Source: Solitalea longa (GTDB lineage: Bacteria > Bacteroidota > Bacteroidia > Sphingobacteriales > Sphingobacteriaceae). Taken from it: a DNA stretch of 64,000 nt. The translations under genes were made by a program, and so were the position numbers. Below are positions 53,933-62,460 of the stretch, piece after piece (within the stretch, counting starts at the first letter, position 1; every line of letters starts with the position of its first letter). The notes under the pieces are model-generated. The model was given only the letters and a program-made list of their open reading frames with translations, was not told the DNA's origin and did no database searches. The DNA lies in the NCBI RefSeq assembly GCF_002920915.1, contig NZ_PQVF01000008.1, forward strand, positions 1 to 64,000, given 5' to 3'.

Positions 53933-54820
53933 TTATATGATATAACCTTTGTATTCTTTTAAAGTAACTCGTTTCCTGTATTTTACGCTTATTTCGAAAC
54001 CAATTGTGTCTTCCCATTTTTTACGAAAGCTTTTGCCGTCAATACTTTCTATTCCGGCAACCTCAGCAGCAGTTCCTGTAGAAAAAGCACCGTCGATATC
54101 AATCAAGTCTTCAGGCTTTATTTTCTTTTCAATCACTTCATAACCCAAATCACTGGCAATGTCAATTACGGTTGATCTGGTGATGCCTGGAAAAATACTA
54201 CCCAACTCTGGTGTGTAAATAGTATTGTCTTTTTCATAGAAAAAGTTAGATGCTGCACATTGAGCAATAAAACCATGCTCATCTAAGAGCAATGCCTCAT
54301 CAAAACCTTTCTGTTTAGCTTCACGTGTGGCCATCACTGCATTAACATACTGCCCATTAACTTTAGAGTCGACATGAAATGCAGAAGGACTAATTCGTTT
54401 ATAAGAGGAGGTCATTAGACGGGTTTGCTGATCGCCATAATACACTGCCCAACTGAAGGCACCAATAAAAATGTTATGGCTGTTACCTGGCGTTAACGAT
54501 AAATTATCACCGGCAAAAACCAATGGACGGATATAAGCATTTTTCAAATGATTGCGACGAATTAACTCATATGATATATCCGTCAACTCCTCAACTGTAT
54601 AATTTAGGGTGAGAAAAAGTGTACTGCATGAATAATGTAAGCGCTTAAAGTGCTCAATAGGCTTAAAAATGCGAGTACCGCTATCTGTATCATAGGCCCT
54701 TATACCTTCAAAGGCACTGTTGCCATAGTGAAACGATTGACTGTAGGGACTTAATTTAACATCCTTGATGTTTAAATACTGGCCATTGTAAAATACAATT
54801 GAGTTTTCATTAAAATGCAT
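53933..54820 (-). CDS. ilvE: Branched-chain amino-acid aminotransferase (class IV)
   Basis: The 295-residue PLP enzyme has YSQSFHYGNSAFEGIRAYDTDSGTRIF, the catalytic lysine in HVDSKVNGQYVNAVMATREAKQKGFDEALLLD, and FYEKDNTIYTPELGSIFPGITRSTVI. It carries out the last step of isoleucine, valine and leucine synthesis. It is second gene of the operon, 59 bp after ilvA. Confidence 0.93.
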   Translation of the reverse strand: MHFNENSIVFYNGQYLNIKDVKLSPYSQSFHYGNSAFEGIRAYDTDSGTRIFKPIEHFKRLHYSCSTLFLTLNYTVEELTDISYELIRRNHLKNAYIRPLVFAGDNLSLTPGNSHNIFIGAFSWAVYYGDQQTRLMTSSYKRISPSAFHVDSKVNGQYVNAVMATREAKQKGFDEALLLDEHGFIAQCAASNFFYEKDNTIYTPELGSIFPGITRSTVIDIASDLGYEVIEKKIKPEDLIDIDGAFSTGTAAEVAGIESIDGKSFRKKWEDTIGFEISVKYRKRVTLKEYKGYII

Positions 54821-54879
54821 AATTCAGTCTATAAGGTTAAAATCAGTTGATAACAATTTATTCGGTTGAGAGTGAGTGT

Positions 54880-56133
54880 TTAAACCAGGTATTTCCTCAA
54901 CATTTCGTGATCGTTCACGTTGATATAATTGATGTGGTTTTGTTTTAAACGGAAGAGCAAAGGTTCGAGATCGGTTTTAACAGCAAGTTCAATACCTACC
55001 AGCGCTGGCCCAAACTCTTTATTGGTCTTTTTCAGATATTGAAAATGCACAATGTCATCGTTGGGACCCAAAGCCTCGTTCAAAAAATTACGAAGCTCAC
55101 CCGGTTTTTGGGCAAATTCAACTATAAAGTAGTGTTTTAAACCTTCAAAAATCAGGCTTCGTTCAATAACTTCAGGGTAACGAGCTATATCATTATTGCC
55201 ACCGCTGATCACACAAACCACATTTTTGCCCTGCAATTGATCGGCAATTTTATCAAGGGCCGCTACTGCCATTGCACCAGCAGGCTCAGCTATGATTCCT
55301 TCATTTTGATATAATTCGATCATGGTTGTACAAACCTTACCCTCCTCGATAGTAAAAATTTGTTCTATATGCTCGTTAATGATTTGAAAGGTCAGTTCAC
55401 CGATTTGCTTCACTGACGCCCCATCAATAAAGGTATCTATAGATTCAAGCTTCAATGGAGCCCCATTCTTTCGAGCCTCCACCATTTTGGGAGCACCTGC
55501 CGGGTCAACACCAATCACTGTTACCTCTGGTTTATTTTCCTTGAAATATAAGGCAGCTCCTGAAGCCAATCCACCACCACCAATTGGAACAACCAGCATA
55601 TCGAGATCGTTCAGGTCTTCATCAATTTCCCTGGAAACAGTAGCCTGTCCCCAGATGGTATTCCAATCGTCGAAAGGATGAATAAAAGAAAGGTCATTTT
55701 GTTCTGTAAACTTTTTAGCCGCTTCATAGGCCTCATCGTAAGTGGTCCCTGTTAAAATAACATTCGCCCATTCGCCACCAAAACTTCTAACCTTTTGTAT
55801 TTTCTGACGAGGAGTAACCTGCGGCATAAAAATATGCGACTTGATTTTCAATTTATTACTACTAAAAGCAACGCCTTGAGCGTGATTTCCGGCACTAGCG
55901 CATACAACTCCTCTTTCGCGTAATTCGGGATCAAGATTTATAATGTTATTATAAGCTCCTCTGATTTTATAAGAGCGAACCGGCTGCATATCCTCACGTT
56001 TGAAATACAACTTGCAGTTGTATTTCTCGGATAGTCGGGCAATGTATTGCAGGGGCGTCCGATAGGCTACACCATCAAGTTTTTCGGCAGCCTGCACTAC
56101 CTGCTCTGTTAAGTTAGAGGTTGTTGTTTGCAT
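54880..56133 (-). CDS. ilvA: Threonine dehydratase (biosynthetic)
   Basis: The 417-residue PLP enzyme has the lysine motif in PVRSYKIRGAYNNI and the glycine loop in LVVPIGGGGLASGAALYF. The C-terminal regulatory domain begins near GLKHYFIVEFAQKPGELRNFLNEALG and has one ACT-like repeat. That length and domain fit the feedback-controlled biosynthetic form. It converts threonine to 2-oxobutyrate, the committed step to isoleucine. It is the first structural gene, directly after the attenuator, so its product level sets isoleucine flow. Confidence 0.93.
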   Translation of the reverse strand: MQTTTSNLTEQVVQAAEKLDGVAYRTPLQYIARLSEKYNCKLYFKREDMQPVRSYKIRGAYNNIINLDPELRERGVVCASAGNHAQGVAFSSNKLKIKSHIFMPQVTPRQKIQKVRSFGGEWANVILTGTTYDEAYEAAKKFTEQNDLSFIHPFDDWNTIWGQATVSREIDEDLNDLDMLVVPIGGGGLASGAALYFKENKPEVTVIGVDPAGAPKMVEARKNGAPLKLESIDTFIDGASVKQIGELTFQIINEHIEQIFTIEEGKVCTTMIELYQNEGIIAEPAGAMAVAALDKIADQLQGKNVVCVISGGNNDIARYPEVIERSLIFEGLKHYFIVEFAQKPGELRNFLNEALGPNDDIVHFQYLKKTNKEFGPALVGIELAVKTDLEPLLFRLKQNHINYINVNDHEMLRKYLV

Positions 56134-56147
56134 AGTTGTGATAAAGT

Positions 56148-56225
56148 AAAAGAGCCGCTCCCTTTGGGGGAAGCGGCTCTTTTTATGTTTGTGTTTGCTT
56201 TACATATTTAAGTGCACCACTTCCC
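56148..56225 (-). promoter_or_regulatory. ilv operon attenuator: antiterminator and terminator
   Basis: The terminator stem is AGCGGCTCTTTT (56172-56183 on the plus strand) paired with AAAAGAGCCGCT (56148-56159), the loop side holding CCC/GGGG. It ends 14 bp before the ilvA ATG. Just after the leader peptide stop, GGGAAGTGG (56217-56225, minus sense) can pair over nine bases, one a G-U, with CCGCTTCCC in the upstream terminator arm (56168-56176). The two pairings are mutually exclusive, which is the antiterminator/terminator switch. A ribosome stalled on Ile codons would leave the antiterminator free. No clear region 1 partner was found. Confidence 0.8.
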
Positions 56226-56227
56226 TG

Positions 56228-56290
56228 TCATGTGTGAAGAATCACCACGATAATAATAATGACAGTAATAATAGTGCTCAGATTTTTCAT
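56228..56290 (-). CDS. ilvL: Ile/Val-rich leader peptide of the ilv operon
   Basis: Minus-strand ATG at 56290 opens 20 codons ending in TGA (56228-56230): MKNLSTIITVIIIIVVILHT. Seven residues are isoleucine (six ATT, one ATC), three valine and two leucine, with four Ile codons in a row. It is too short to be found by size, but it sits between a likely promoter and a terminator hairpin, ahead of ilvA. This is the classic leader-peptide arrangement for amino-acid sensing by ribosome stalling. The name ilvL is used by analogy. Confidence 0.85.
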   Translation of the reverse strand: MKNLSTIITVIIIIVVILHT

Positions 56291-56335
56291 TTGTTTAACT
56301 CTTAAGGCGAATATATTATGATATTAATAAAGAAG

Positions 56336-56342
56336 CAAAATA
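56336..56342 (-). promoter_or_regulatory. Candidate promoter for the ilv leader
   Basis: TATTTTG on the minus strand resembles a -7 TAnnTTTG element short of one base, about 45 bases upstream of the leader ATG and 41 bp after the lptD stop. No -33 TTTG is seen. Confidence 0.35.
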
Positions 56343-56382
56343 AAGTTTAAAAAAAATAAATATTTCTACGACGTCTACCCAC

Positions 56383-59007
56383 TTAATAGGCATCATCGTA
56401 GTAATAAGGACGACGCTTGCTAAGCTTTAAATCCTGTAGAATTGAGGACTTTACCCTTAGATCAATACTGTATTGTTTGTATTGTCCAAACGGTACCCAA
56501 TACACTTGCAGATCCCAGCAATGCAAATCACGGGCAATACTTAAAGTAGTTGGAGAAATTGTCTGTGATGATACATCATAGCCGGTCATACCACTGATCT
56601 TCCATTTTTGAGTCAGGTTAAAATCTCCGTTGACGTTAATTGTTTGAAAGAAGTTATTAAATCTGTTCCCATTTGAATACGAACGTGAATAGTTAAACGC
56701 ATAGTTTATGCCCACATTCCAGGGAATGTTAAAATCAATAAAATTATTTGGATTTGGATCAACCAGGTAAAGATCTCGCTGCTGCTGAGTTGTATATTGA
56801 GGACGGTTTTTAGCCTTTGAGTTAAAATTGGCACTTAAAGAAATGTTAGCATTAGTCAGATTTACCAATGGTCCACCTTCATTAATAGAGAATTTATTGA
56901 TCCGTTGACCTTCATCATTAACAGCATAAGGATCAAGTGAGGCCCCAAAGTTTAAATTTATAGTTTTAAATAAATTAGTGAAACCGGCTAATGAAAATGG
57001 CGCAAGATTAAATTCTTTTGCAGCAAAATTATAGCTCGAGTTCAAACTTAATTCATTTAAAATGGATATCTTCTTTTCTCCATTCACTGTATCCTTAGCT
57101 GAACGCACCTTCATTTCAAGGTTATTACTCAATCCGAAACCAATTACACTGCTACGGCCATAACTCGATGAACCGGATTCGAATACAGAATAAGGAACTT
57201 CATTATTATTTTTATCAGTGTACGTTTTCACGTACCCATATTTAGGATCCGAAAAATCAGGTTTATAACTATAACTGACATTTGGACGCAAGGTATGACG
57301 AATGGCTTTTATACCACCTTTTTTAAACTGTGCCATACCGTATAAAGTTGTTGAAGCTCCAACACTCAGAGCGTAACTTCTTTCGGCTTTAAACCCATTA
57401 TGATAAGTGGTTTCTACCTGATCATTACCCGCATTGTATTCTTTTGTTATAGTTCTGAAATACCAGTTTTCGGTATATGGCATGTTTGGACTAATGTTTA
57501 TGTATTTCAGCACATTAAAACTGGTTTGCAGGCTTGCCGTATGATTAACCAGTGTTTTAAACTGATGCTCAGGTGGCGCACTTGAACTGAACAATAAACT
57601 ATCGTAGGTGTTAACGGTATTACTTAATGCCATACCGTAGGTCAATCTCACTTTGCTGTACCAAGTTGGCGGTCCTATTCTTCTGGGCGAGTCAAATGGA
57701 GTAAACTGAATTCCATTCAACGTTAAGGTTGGGAGTGTTAAATTGATAGCCCCTGTATTAAACTGTTGTGATGCACTTAACGAAGATGATAAGTTTATAG
57801 GCATTTTCCCCTGCCATGTTTTAGAATAGCTTATAGAAGAGTTGCTCGTATTATTAAATCGGTTAGGCAGCGGAACAAAATTTCCAGTATTCTGATAAAA
57901 TTTAGAGGATGTTAAATTAACAGAAGCTGAAAAACTGGAACCGGTTCCCTGACGGCTTTGACCATGAGACCACATCACCTGAAAATCTTTCGTATTTTGG
58001 AAGGTGGAGGTACCCTCTTCTCCATAACGTGAGTTTGAATAATTAAAATTCAGGTTTCCACTGTATTTATATCGAACTACATAACGCGAAGAAAGTCCTA
58101 AATCATAACTACCATTGGTAAAAATGCTGGCCTTTAATGCTGCGTCAATATTATCACTTAACCCTAAATAATAGCCCATGTCGCGTAGGAAAAAGCCTTT
58201 TTGCTGGTCTTCGCCCACTGATGGGAAAATTATTCCATTTGCGCGTTTGGAGGTTTTAGGAAAAAAGCCAAATGGAACCACTAATGGAGTGGGAATATCT
58301 TCGATGTACATATACGCCGGACCGGTCACTACCCGATTCTCCATTACCTTGGCTTTAGTGATTTTAATACCAAAATGGACATGATCAGGGTCATTACAGG
58401 TGGTATAGGTTCCTCCTTTTAGAAAACCTTCTTTGTTTTCATTCAGTTTCATTTGTCCACCTCTAATAAAGCCTTCTCCCTCTTTTGAAACCCCCGACCA
58501 AACTTTAGCCTTTTTCGATTTAAAATTATAAGCCAAACTGTCGGCAATTAAATCGCTGCCCTCGCCCGTCATAAATGGGCGACCGCTATAGGTACCTGAA
58601 CTGTCAATTGCTCCTTTTGCATATACGATCATGGTTTGCTGATCCACACGTATAAAATCGGCCTTTAAGGTCATCCCTTCAAACTTTACCTCTGCATCTT
58701 TATATAGATAGAGGTATTTCCCTGAAATATCGGCTAGAATAGAATCCTTGGCGTTATATTCAACTTTAGATTTTAATGCAGTGCCAGCCTTAGGGTTAAT
58801 CTTCACTCTTTGCGTGGCAGTATCCATGCGAATAGAATCCTTTTTAGAACCCGATTTTCGAATGGTATCTGTTAAAGCAGAAGTATGAAACGATAACGAA
58901 TGAAGTTTTCTATCATAAGCGTTTGTCTTCGATGTAATTGCGCTTATCAAGGATAGAAATAATAAAACAGTAAAGGTTTGTGTAAAATGCTTACTTAATA
59001 ATTTCAA
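56383..59007 (-). CDS. lptD: LPS assembly protein LptD-like outer-membrane protein
   Basis: The 874-residue protein has a signal peptide (FTVLLFLSLISAITSKTNA). Its OstA-like periplasmic beta-jellyroll covers about 65-210 (ISGKYLYLYKDAEVKFEGMTLKADFI, LIADSLAYNFKSKKAKVWS). Then comes the LptD barrel with PLVVPFGFFPKTSKRANGIIFPSVGEDQQKGFFLRDMGYY and many aromatic beta strands to the C-terminus. It inserts LPS into the outer leaflet with LptE. The only in-frame start found is TTG at 59007. It is divergent from the amidase gene with about 30 bp between starts. Confidence 0.9.
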   Translation of the reverse strand: MKLLSKHFTQTFTVLLFLSLISAITSKTNAYDRKLHSLSFHTSALTDTIRKSGSKKDSIRMDTATQRVKINPKAGTALKSKVEYNAKDSILADISGKYLYLYKDAEVKFEGMTLKADFIRVDQQTMIVYAKGAIDSSGTYSGRPFMTGEGSDLIADSLAYNFKSKKAKVWSGVSKEGEGFIRGGQMKLNENKEGFLKGGTYTTCNDPDHVHFGIKITKAKVMENRVVTGPAYMYIEDIPTPLVVPFGFFPKTSKRANGIIFPSVGEDQQKGFFLRDMGYYLGLSDNIDAALKASIFTNGSYDLGLSSRYVVRYKYSGNLNFNYSNSRYGEEGTSTFQNTKDFQVMWSHGQSRQGTGSSFSASVNLTSSKFYQNTGNFVPLPNRFNNTSNSSISYSKTWQGKMPINLSSSLSASQQFNTGAINLTLPTLTLNGIQFTPFDSPRRIGPPTWYSKVRLTYGMALSNTVNTYDSLLFSSSAPPEHQFKTLVNHTASLQTSFNVLKYINISPNMPYTENWYFRTITKEYNAGNDQVETTYHNGFKAERSYALSVGASTTLYGMAQFKKGGIKAIRHTLRPNVSYSYKPDFSDPKYGYVKTYTDKNNNEVPYSVFESGSSSYGRSSVIGFGLSNNLEMKVRSAKDTVNGEKKISILNELSLNSSYNFAAKEFNLAPFSLAGFTNLFKTINLNFGASLDPYAVNDEGQRINKFSINEGGPLVNLTNANISLSANFNSKAKNRPQYTTQQQRDLYLVDPNPNNFIDFNIPWNVGINYAFNYSRSYSNGNRFNNFFQTINVNGDFNLTQKWKISGMTGYDVSSQTISPTTLSIARDLHCWDLQVYWVPFGQYKQYSIDLRVKSSILQDLKLSKRRPYYYDDAY

Positions 59008-59024
59008 AATATTTAGTTGAATAT

Positions 59025-59032
59025 TATTTTTG
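59025..59032 (+). promoter_or_regulatory. Candidate -7 element for the amidase
   Basis: TATTTTTG matches TAnnTTTG 6 bases before the amidase ATG at 59038, implying a very short or leaderless mRNA. It supports 59038 over the in-frame ATG at 59017. Confidence 0.5.
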
Positions 59033-59037
59033 CGATT

Positions 59038-59898
59038 ATGGAATTTAATAGCCCCCCAAAGTTAAAGAAATTTAGAGCAGTGAGAATAATTTTTAACACT
59101 TTGACTCTCTCGTTTCTGTTTATAAGTTTAACTTCCTTCAACTTTGACTCTGTTAACCAACAAAATAAAAAGATAAAACGGAGTAATTATAAATTTAAAA
59201 CTATTGTAATTGATGCCGGTCATGGCGGAAAAGATGTAGGAGCCAACAGGGCCTGGGGCACCGAGAAAAGAGTAGCCCTGTCTATTGCGTTGAAATTTGG
59301 CAGACTGATAGATAATGCATATCCTGAAATAAAAGTTGTTTACACCCGCAAAGACGACAGTTTTGTGGAATTATATGAGCGGGCAAATATTGCCAACAGG
59401 AATAAAGCGGATTTATTTGTGTCGATTCATTGCAACTCAAACGCCAGCGGCTCGCCTTATGGTACCGAAACTTATGCCTTTGGTATTGATTCGAAAACCA
59501 ATAAGGAAAAAATGGATGTAGCCAAAAGGGAAAACTCGGTAATTCTTTTAGAAGACAATTATGAAAAAAGCTATGATGGCTTTGATCCGAATTCGCCCGA
59601 ATCGTATATCATCTTCTCCCTTTATCAAAATAAAAACCTTGATAAGAGTTTGTCAATAGCCTCGAAAATAGAAAACGAATTTGGGGATAATGATAACCGT
59701 TATAGTCGTGGTGTTCGCCAGGAACGTTTCTTAGTGTTGCGCTATACTAATATGCCGGCTATTTTGGTTGAAACCGGATTTATATCCAACCGTGAGGAAG
59801 GTAAGTATTTAGCTAGTGATGACGGTCAGGATGAAGTAGCTGCTTCACTTTTCCGCGCATTTAAATCGTATAAAAAAGAGCTGGAAATGGCTAACTAA
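59038..59898 (+). CDS. N-acetylmuramoyl-L-alanine amidase (Amidase_3)
   Basis: The protein of about 286 residues has an N-terminal membrane or signal segment (IIFNTLTLSFLFISLTSF) and the Amidase_3 zinc motifs: IVIDAGHGGKDVGA (His), a Glu in GTEKRVALSIALKF, and DLFVSIHCNSNAS (His), ending with PAILVETGFISNREEGKYL. It cleaves the bond between muramic acid and the stem peptide in the periplasm, for cell separation or wall turnover. The gene start near lptD and the following mlaD gene suggest an envelope cluster. Confidence 0.92.
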   Translation: MEFNSPPKLKKFRAVRIIFNTLTLSFLFISLTSFNFDSVNQQNKKIKRSNYKFKTIVIDAGHGGKDVGANRAWGTEKRVALSIALKFGRLIDNAYPEIKVVYTRKDDSFVELYERANIANRNKADLFVSIHCNSNASGSPYGTETYAFGIDSKTNKEKMDVAKRENSVILLEDNYEKSYDGFDPNSPESYIIFSLYQNKNLDKSLSIASKIENEFGDNDNRYSRGVRQERFLVLRYTNMPAILVETGFISNREEGKYLASDDGQDEVAASLFRAFKSYKKELEMAN

Positions 59899-59998
59899 CA
59901 ACAGTTGATTTTCAGCAATTTAATAGCTTACCTTACAACCTTTATTTACACATATAATCTCAAATGCAGATTCTGCGTAAATGAATAAAGGTTTTTCT

Positions 59999-60006
59999 TA
60001 CTTTTG
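59999..60006 (+). promoter_or_regulatory. Candidate -7 element for mlaD
   Basis: TACTTTTG matches TAnnTTTG, 111 bases before the mlaD ATG. A leader of about 100 bases is implied. No -33 match is clear. Confidence 0.45.
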
Positions 60007-60117
60007 TCACCTGTAGGTTAAGAAAGTTAATTAGCTTAATGACAAATTAATTCTTGGCAACTACCTATTTAAGGAGGTATAACATTTAAACCTGTTTAAT
60101 TTTCTTTTACAAATCTG

Positions 60118-61083
60118 ATGAAAATAGCAAACGAAACTAAAATTGGCATTCTTACAGCGCTTGCCATAACATGTTTAATTTTAGGATATAATTATTTGCG
60201 TGGTAACGATGTGTTCTCGAGCACCCGTAAGTTTTATGCGGTGTATGAGCGAGTAGATGGTTTGACCGTTTCACGACCAATCTTGGTAAATGGTTTTCAA
60301 ATTGGCCGAGTTGCCCGTTTAGATCTTCAACCTGATCATAAAATTAAAGCGCGATTTGATATTTCCAACGATATCGAACTTCCTAAAAACTCAATTGCAG
60401 AAATCCAAAGCCCTGATCTGTTAAGCGGTAAAGTTGTAGTTTTTAAACTTGGCAACTCAGCTGATATGGCGGAAGAGGGTTTTATATTCACGCCTTCTAT
60501 TGAATCTTCGTTAATGGAATCGTTAAACCCGGTAAAAGATAAGGCTACTATGGCTTTGGTTAAGATCGATTCGGTTTTAACGGCGGTTAATAATATCCTT
60601 AACCCAGGCTTTCAAAAAAGTGTTCGAAATAGCTTCAAAAGCATTGAGATTACAATGAAAAACATGGAGGGCACCTCAGCGAAATTTGATGAAAGCGCAA
60701 AGCGCCTGAACACCATAATGACCAATGTTGAGGCTATCACTAACAACCTGAAAAACAATAACGACCATATTAGCGCTGCTTTAGCTAATATAGATAATAT
60801 CACCGATCAGGTAGCAAAAGCTAACCTTCAGGAAACGTTGTTAAATGCTAATAAAACCATGAATTCGGTTAGTGCAATTATGGCAAAAATTCAAAAAGGT
60901 GAAGGCTCGATTGGTTTATTATTGAATGATGATAAGCTTTACAATAATTTGAATAAAACCGCGGCAGACTTAGATAAACTGATGGTTGATTTCCGTGTAA
61001 ATCCAAAACGTTATGTTCACTTCTCAATGTTTGGTAAAAAACAAAAAACTTATAACGAAGCGGATACCGTAATCAAGAAATAA
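60118..61083 (+). CDS. mlaD: MlaD/MCE-domain lipid-transport protein
   Basis: The 321-residue protein has an N-terminal membrane helix (IGILTALAITCLILGYNYL) and an MCE domain (FYAVYERVDGLTVSRPILVNGFQIGRVARLDL, DISNDIELPKNSIAEIQSPDLLSGKVVVFKLG). A long helical coiled region follows. MCE proteins form hexameric rings or tubes that move phospholipids between the inner and outer membranes. The mlaE/mlaF partners are not in this window. It stands alone, after the amidase. Confidence 0.9.
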   Translation: MKIANETKIGILTALAITCLILGYNYLRGNDVFSSTRKFYAVYERVDGLTVSRPILVNGFQIGRVARLDLQPDHKIKARFDISNDIELPKNSIAEIQSPDLLSGKVVVFKLGNSADMAEEGFIFTPSIESSLMESLNPVKDKATMALVKIDSVLTAVNNILNPGFQKSVRNSFKSIEITMKNMEGTSAKFDESAKRLNTIMTNVEAITNNLKNNNDHISAALANIDNITDQVAKANLQETLLNANKTMNSVSAIMAKIQKGEGSIGLLLNDDKLYNNLNKTAADLDKLMVDFRVNPKRYVHFSMFGKKQKTYNEADTVIKK

Positions 61084-61138
61084 AAGGTATTTAGTTAGAA
61101 GTACAAAGTAAAACTAACTTCCGTCTAAAAAATTCGAG

Positions 61139-61178
61139 AACGGTTCATTGATCAATTCAGTGAACCGTTTACTTTTAT
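61139..61178 (+). terminator. Terminator after mlaD
   Basis: AACGGTTCA (61139-61147) pairs with TGAACCGTT (61161-61169), followed by TACTTTTAT. It lies 56 bp past the stop. Confidence 0.75.
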
Positions 61179-61240
61179 CAAAGATCGATTCTATTATTTC
61201 CTCTAAGTATTCCACTATAAATAATTAAACGGGATAACAC

Positions 61241-61282
61241 TGTACTTCTAAAATTGTACTTCTAAAATTGTACTTCTAAAAT
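61241..61282 (+). repeat. Three exact 14-bp tandem repeats in the ruvB promoter region
   Basis: TGTACTTCTAAAAT is repeated three times head to tail (61241-61254, 61255-61268, 61269-61282). The last copy overlaps the -33 region of the predicted ruvB promoter. Confidence 0.9.
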
Positions 61283-61300
61283 CATATTTTAATACTTTTG
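61268..61300 (+). promoter_or_regulatory. Candidate ruvB promoter
   Basis: A TTG (61268-61270) and TACTTTTG (61293-61300) are separated by 22 bases, within the accepted -33/-7 spacing of Bacteroidota. The -7 element ends 19 bases before the ruvB ATG. The -33 overlaps the tandem repeats, so repeat number could affect strength. Confidence 0.5.
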
Positions 61301-61319
61301 GCTAAATCAAAAATTACTA

Positions 61320-62345
61320 ATGCAGAATCCTAATCTTGACCCAAACGCCGAACGGCTCAGTCCTAACGAAAAGGAAATTGAAAGGGTTTTACGCCCCCAG
61401 GAGTTCGATGACTTTACCGGACAGGCCAAGATTTTGGAGAACCTTAAGATATTTGTTAAGGCTGCCAAAAGTCGTGGAGAGGCCTTAGATCATGTTTTAT
61501 TGCATGGCCCTCCGGGATTGGGAAAGACTACTCTTTCGCATATTATCGCCAATGAAATGGGAACCGGTATTAAAATTACCTCTGGACCTGTGTTGGACAA
61601 GCCTGGTGATCTGGCTGGTTTATTAACTAATTTATCTGAAGGCGATATCCTATTTATTGATGAGATACACCGTTTAAGCCCTTTGGTGGAAGAATACTTG
61701 TACTCGGCAATGGAAGATTACAAGATTGATATTATGCTGGAAACGGGACCAAATGCACGTTCGGTACAAATTTCTCTTAATCCTTTCACTTTAGTTGGAG
61801 CCACTACCCGATCGGGATTATTAACGGCGCCTTTAAGGGCTCGATTTGGTATTAACGCCCGATTGGAATATTACGATGCAAAATTATTGACCAGCATTGT
61901 AATGCGCTCTTCTGAGATTTTAAAAACACCCACTACTGAAGAAGGCGCCTTTGAAATTGCTCGCCGAAGCCGGGGAACACCTCGTATTGCTAATGCACTA
62001 CTTCGTCGTACTCGCGATTTTGCCCAAGTGAAGGGAAACGGTAACATTGATACCGAAATTGCCCGCTACGCTTTGGATGCATTAAATGTTGATGAACACG
62101 GATTGGATGAAATGGATAACAAGATTTTGGTTACCATTATTGACAAGTTTAAAGGAGGTCCGGTTGGCTTAAAAACAATTGCTACTGCTGTAGGAGAAGA
62201 CGAAGGTACAATTGAAGAAGTGTATGAGCCTTATCTGATTCAGGAAGGTTATTTAATGCGCACTTCACGGGGTCGTGAGGCTACGGAATTAGCTTATAAG
62301 CATTTGAAAAGACTGCACCATTCGAAGGGAAATACCCTATTTTAG
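61320..62345 (+). CDS. ruvB: Holliday junction branch migration helicase RuvB
   Basis: The 341-residue AAA+ ATPase has [22 protein letters not shown], Walker A in [18 protein letters not shown], Walker B in [12 protein letters not shown], and the sensor motif [18 protein letters not shown]. The C-terminal winged helix includes [20 protein letters not shown]. Length and motifs are standard. It drives branch migration with RuvA, whose gene is elsewhere. Confidence 0.97.
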   Translation: MQNPNLDPNAERLSPNEKEIERVLRPQEFDDFTGQAKILENLKIFVKAAKSRGEALDHVLLHGPPGLGKTTLSHIIANEMGTGIKITSGPVLDKPGDLAGLLTNLSEGDILFIDEIHRLSPLVEEYLYSAMEDYKIDIMLETGPNARSVQISLNPFTLVGATTRSGLLTAPLRARFGINARLEYYDAKLLTSIVMRSSEILKTPTTEEGAFEIARRSRGTPRIANALLRRTRDFAQVKGNGNIDTEIARYALDALNVDEHGLDEMDNKILVTIIDKFKGGPVGLKTIATAVGEDEGTIEEVYEPYLIQEGYLMRTSRGREATELAYKHLKRLHHSKGNTLF

Positions 62346-62350
62346 AAACC

Positions 62351-62386
62351 GAATTGCACGAATTAGACGAATTGCACGAATTAAAA
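62351..62386 (+). repeat. Two 18-bp direct repeats
   Basis: GAATTGCACGAATTAGAC (62351-62368) and GAATTGCACGAATTAAAA (62369-62386) follow directly after ruvB. They resemble small dispersed repeats in intergenic regions of related bacteria; only this pair is in view. Confidence 0.6.
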
Positions 62387-62388
62387 TA

Positions 62389-62453
62389 ATTTCGGGTTGC
62401 GAGTTAGGAGTTACGAATTCTTGACTCGTAACTCCTAATTTTCAACCCGAAAT
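62389..62453. terminator. Long nested hairpin between convergent ruvB and lysA
   Basis: Outer arms ATTTCGGGTTG (62389-62399) and CAACCCGAAAT (62443-62453) enclose inner arms TTAGGAGTTACGA and TCGTAACTCCTAA. Pairing covers about 50 of 65 bases. It separates genes that converge and probably ends transcription from both. Confidence 0.75.
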
Positions 62454-62460
62454 CACTAAA

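Noticed and set aside
60071-60078. Perfect Shine-Dalgarno-like AAGGAGGT
   Set aside because: The next start codon is 40 bases away and no short ORF begins within range. Bacteroidota rarely rely on such sites, so it is probably chance.
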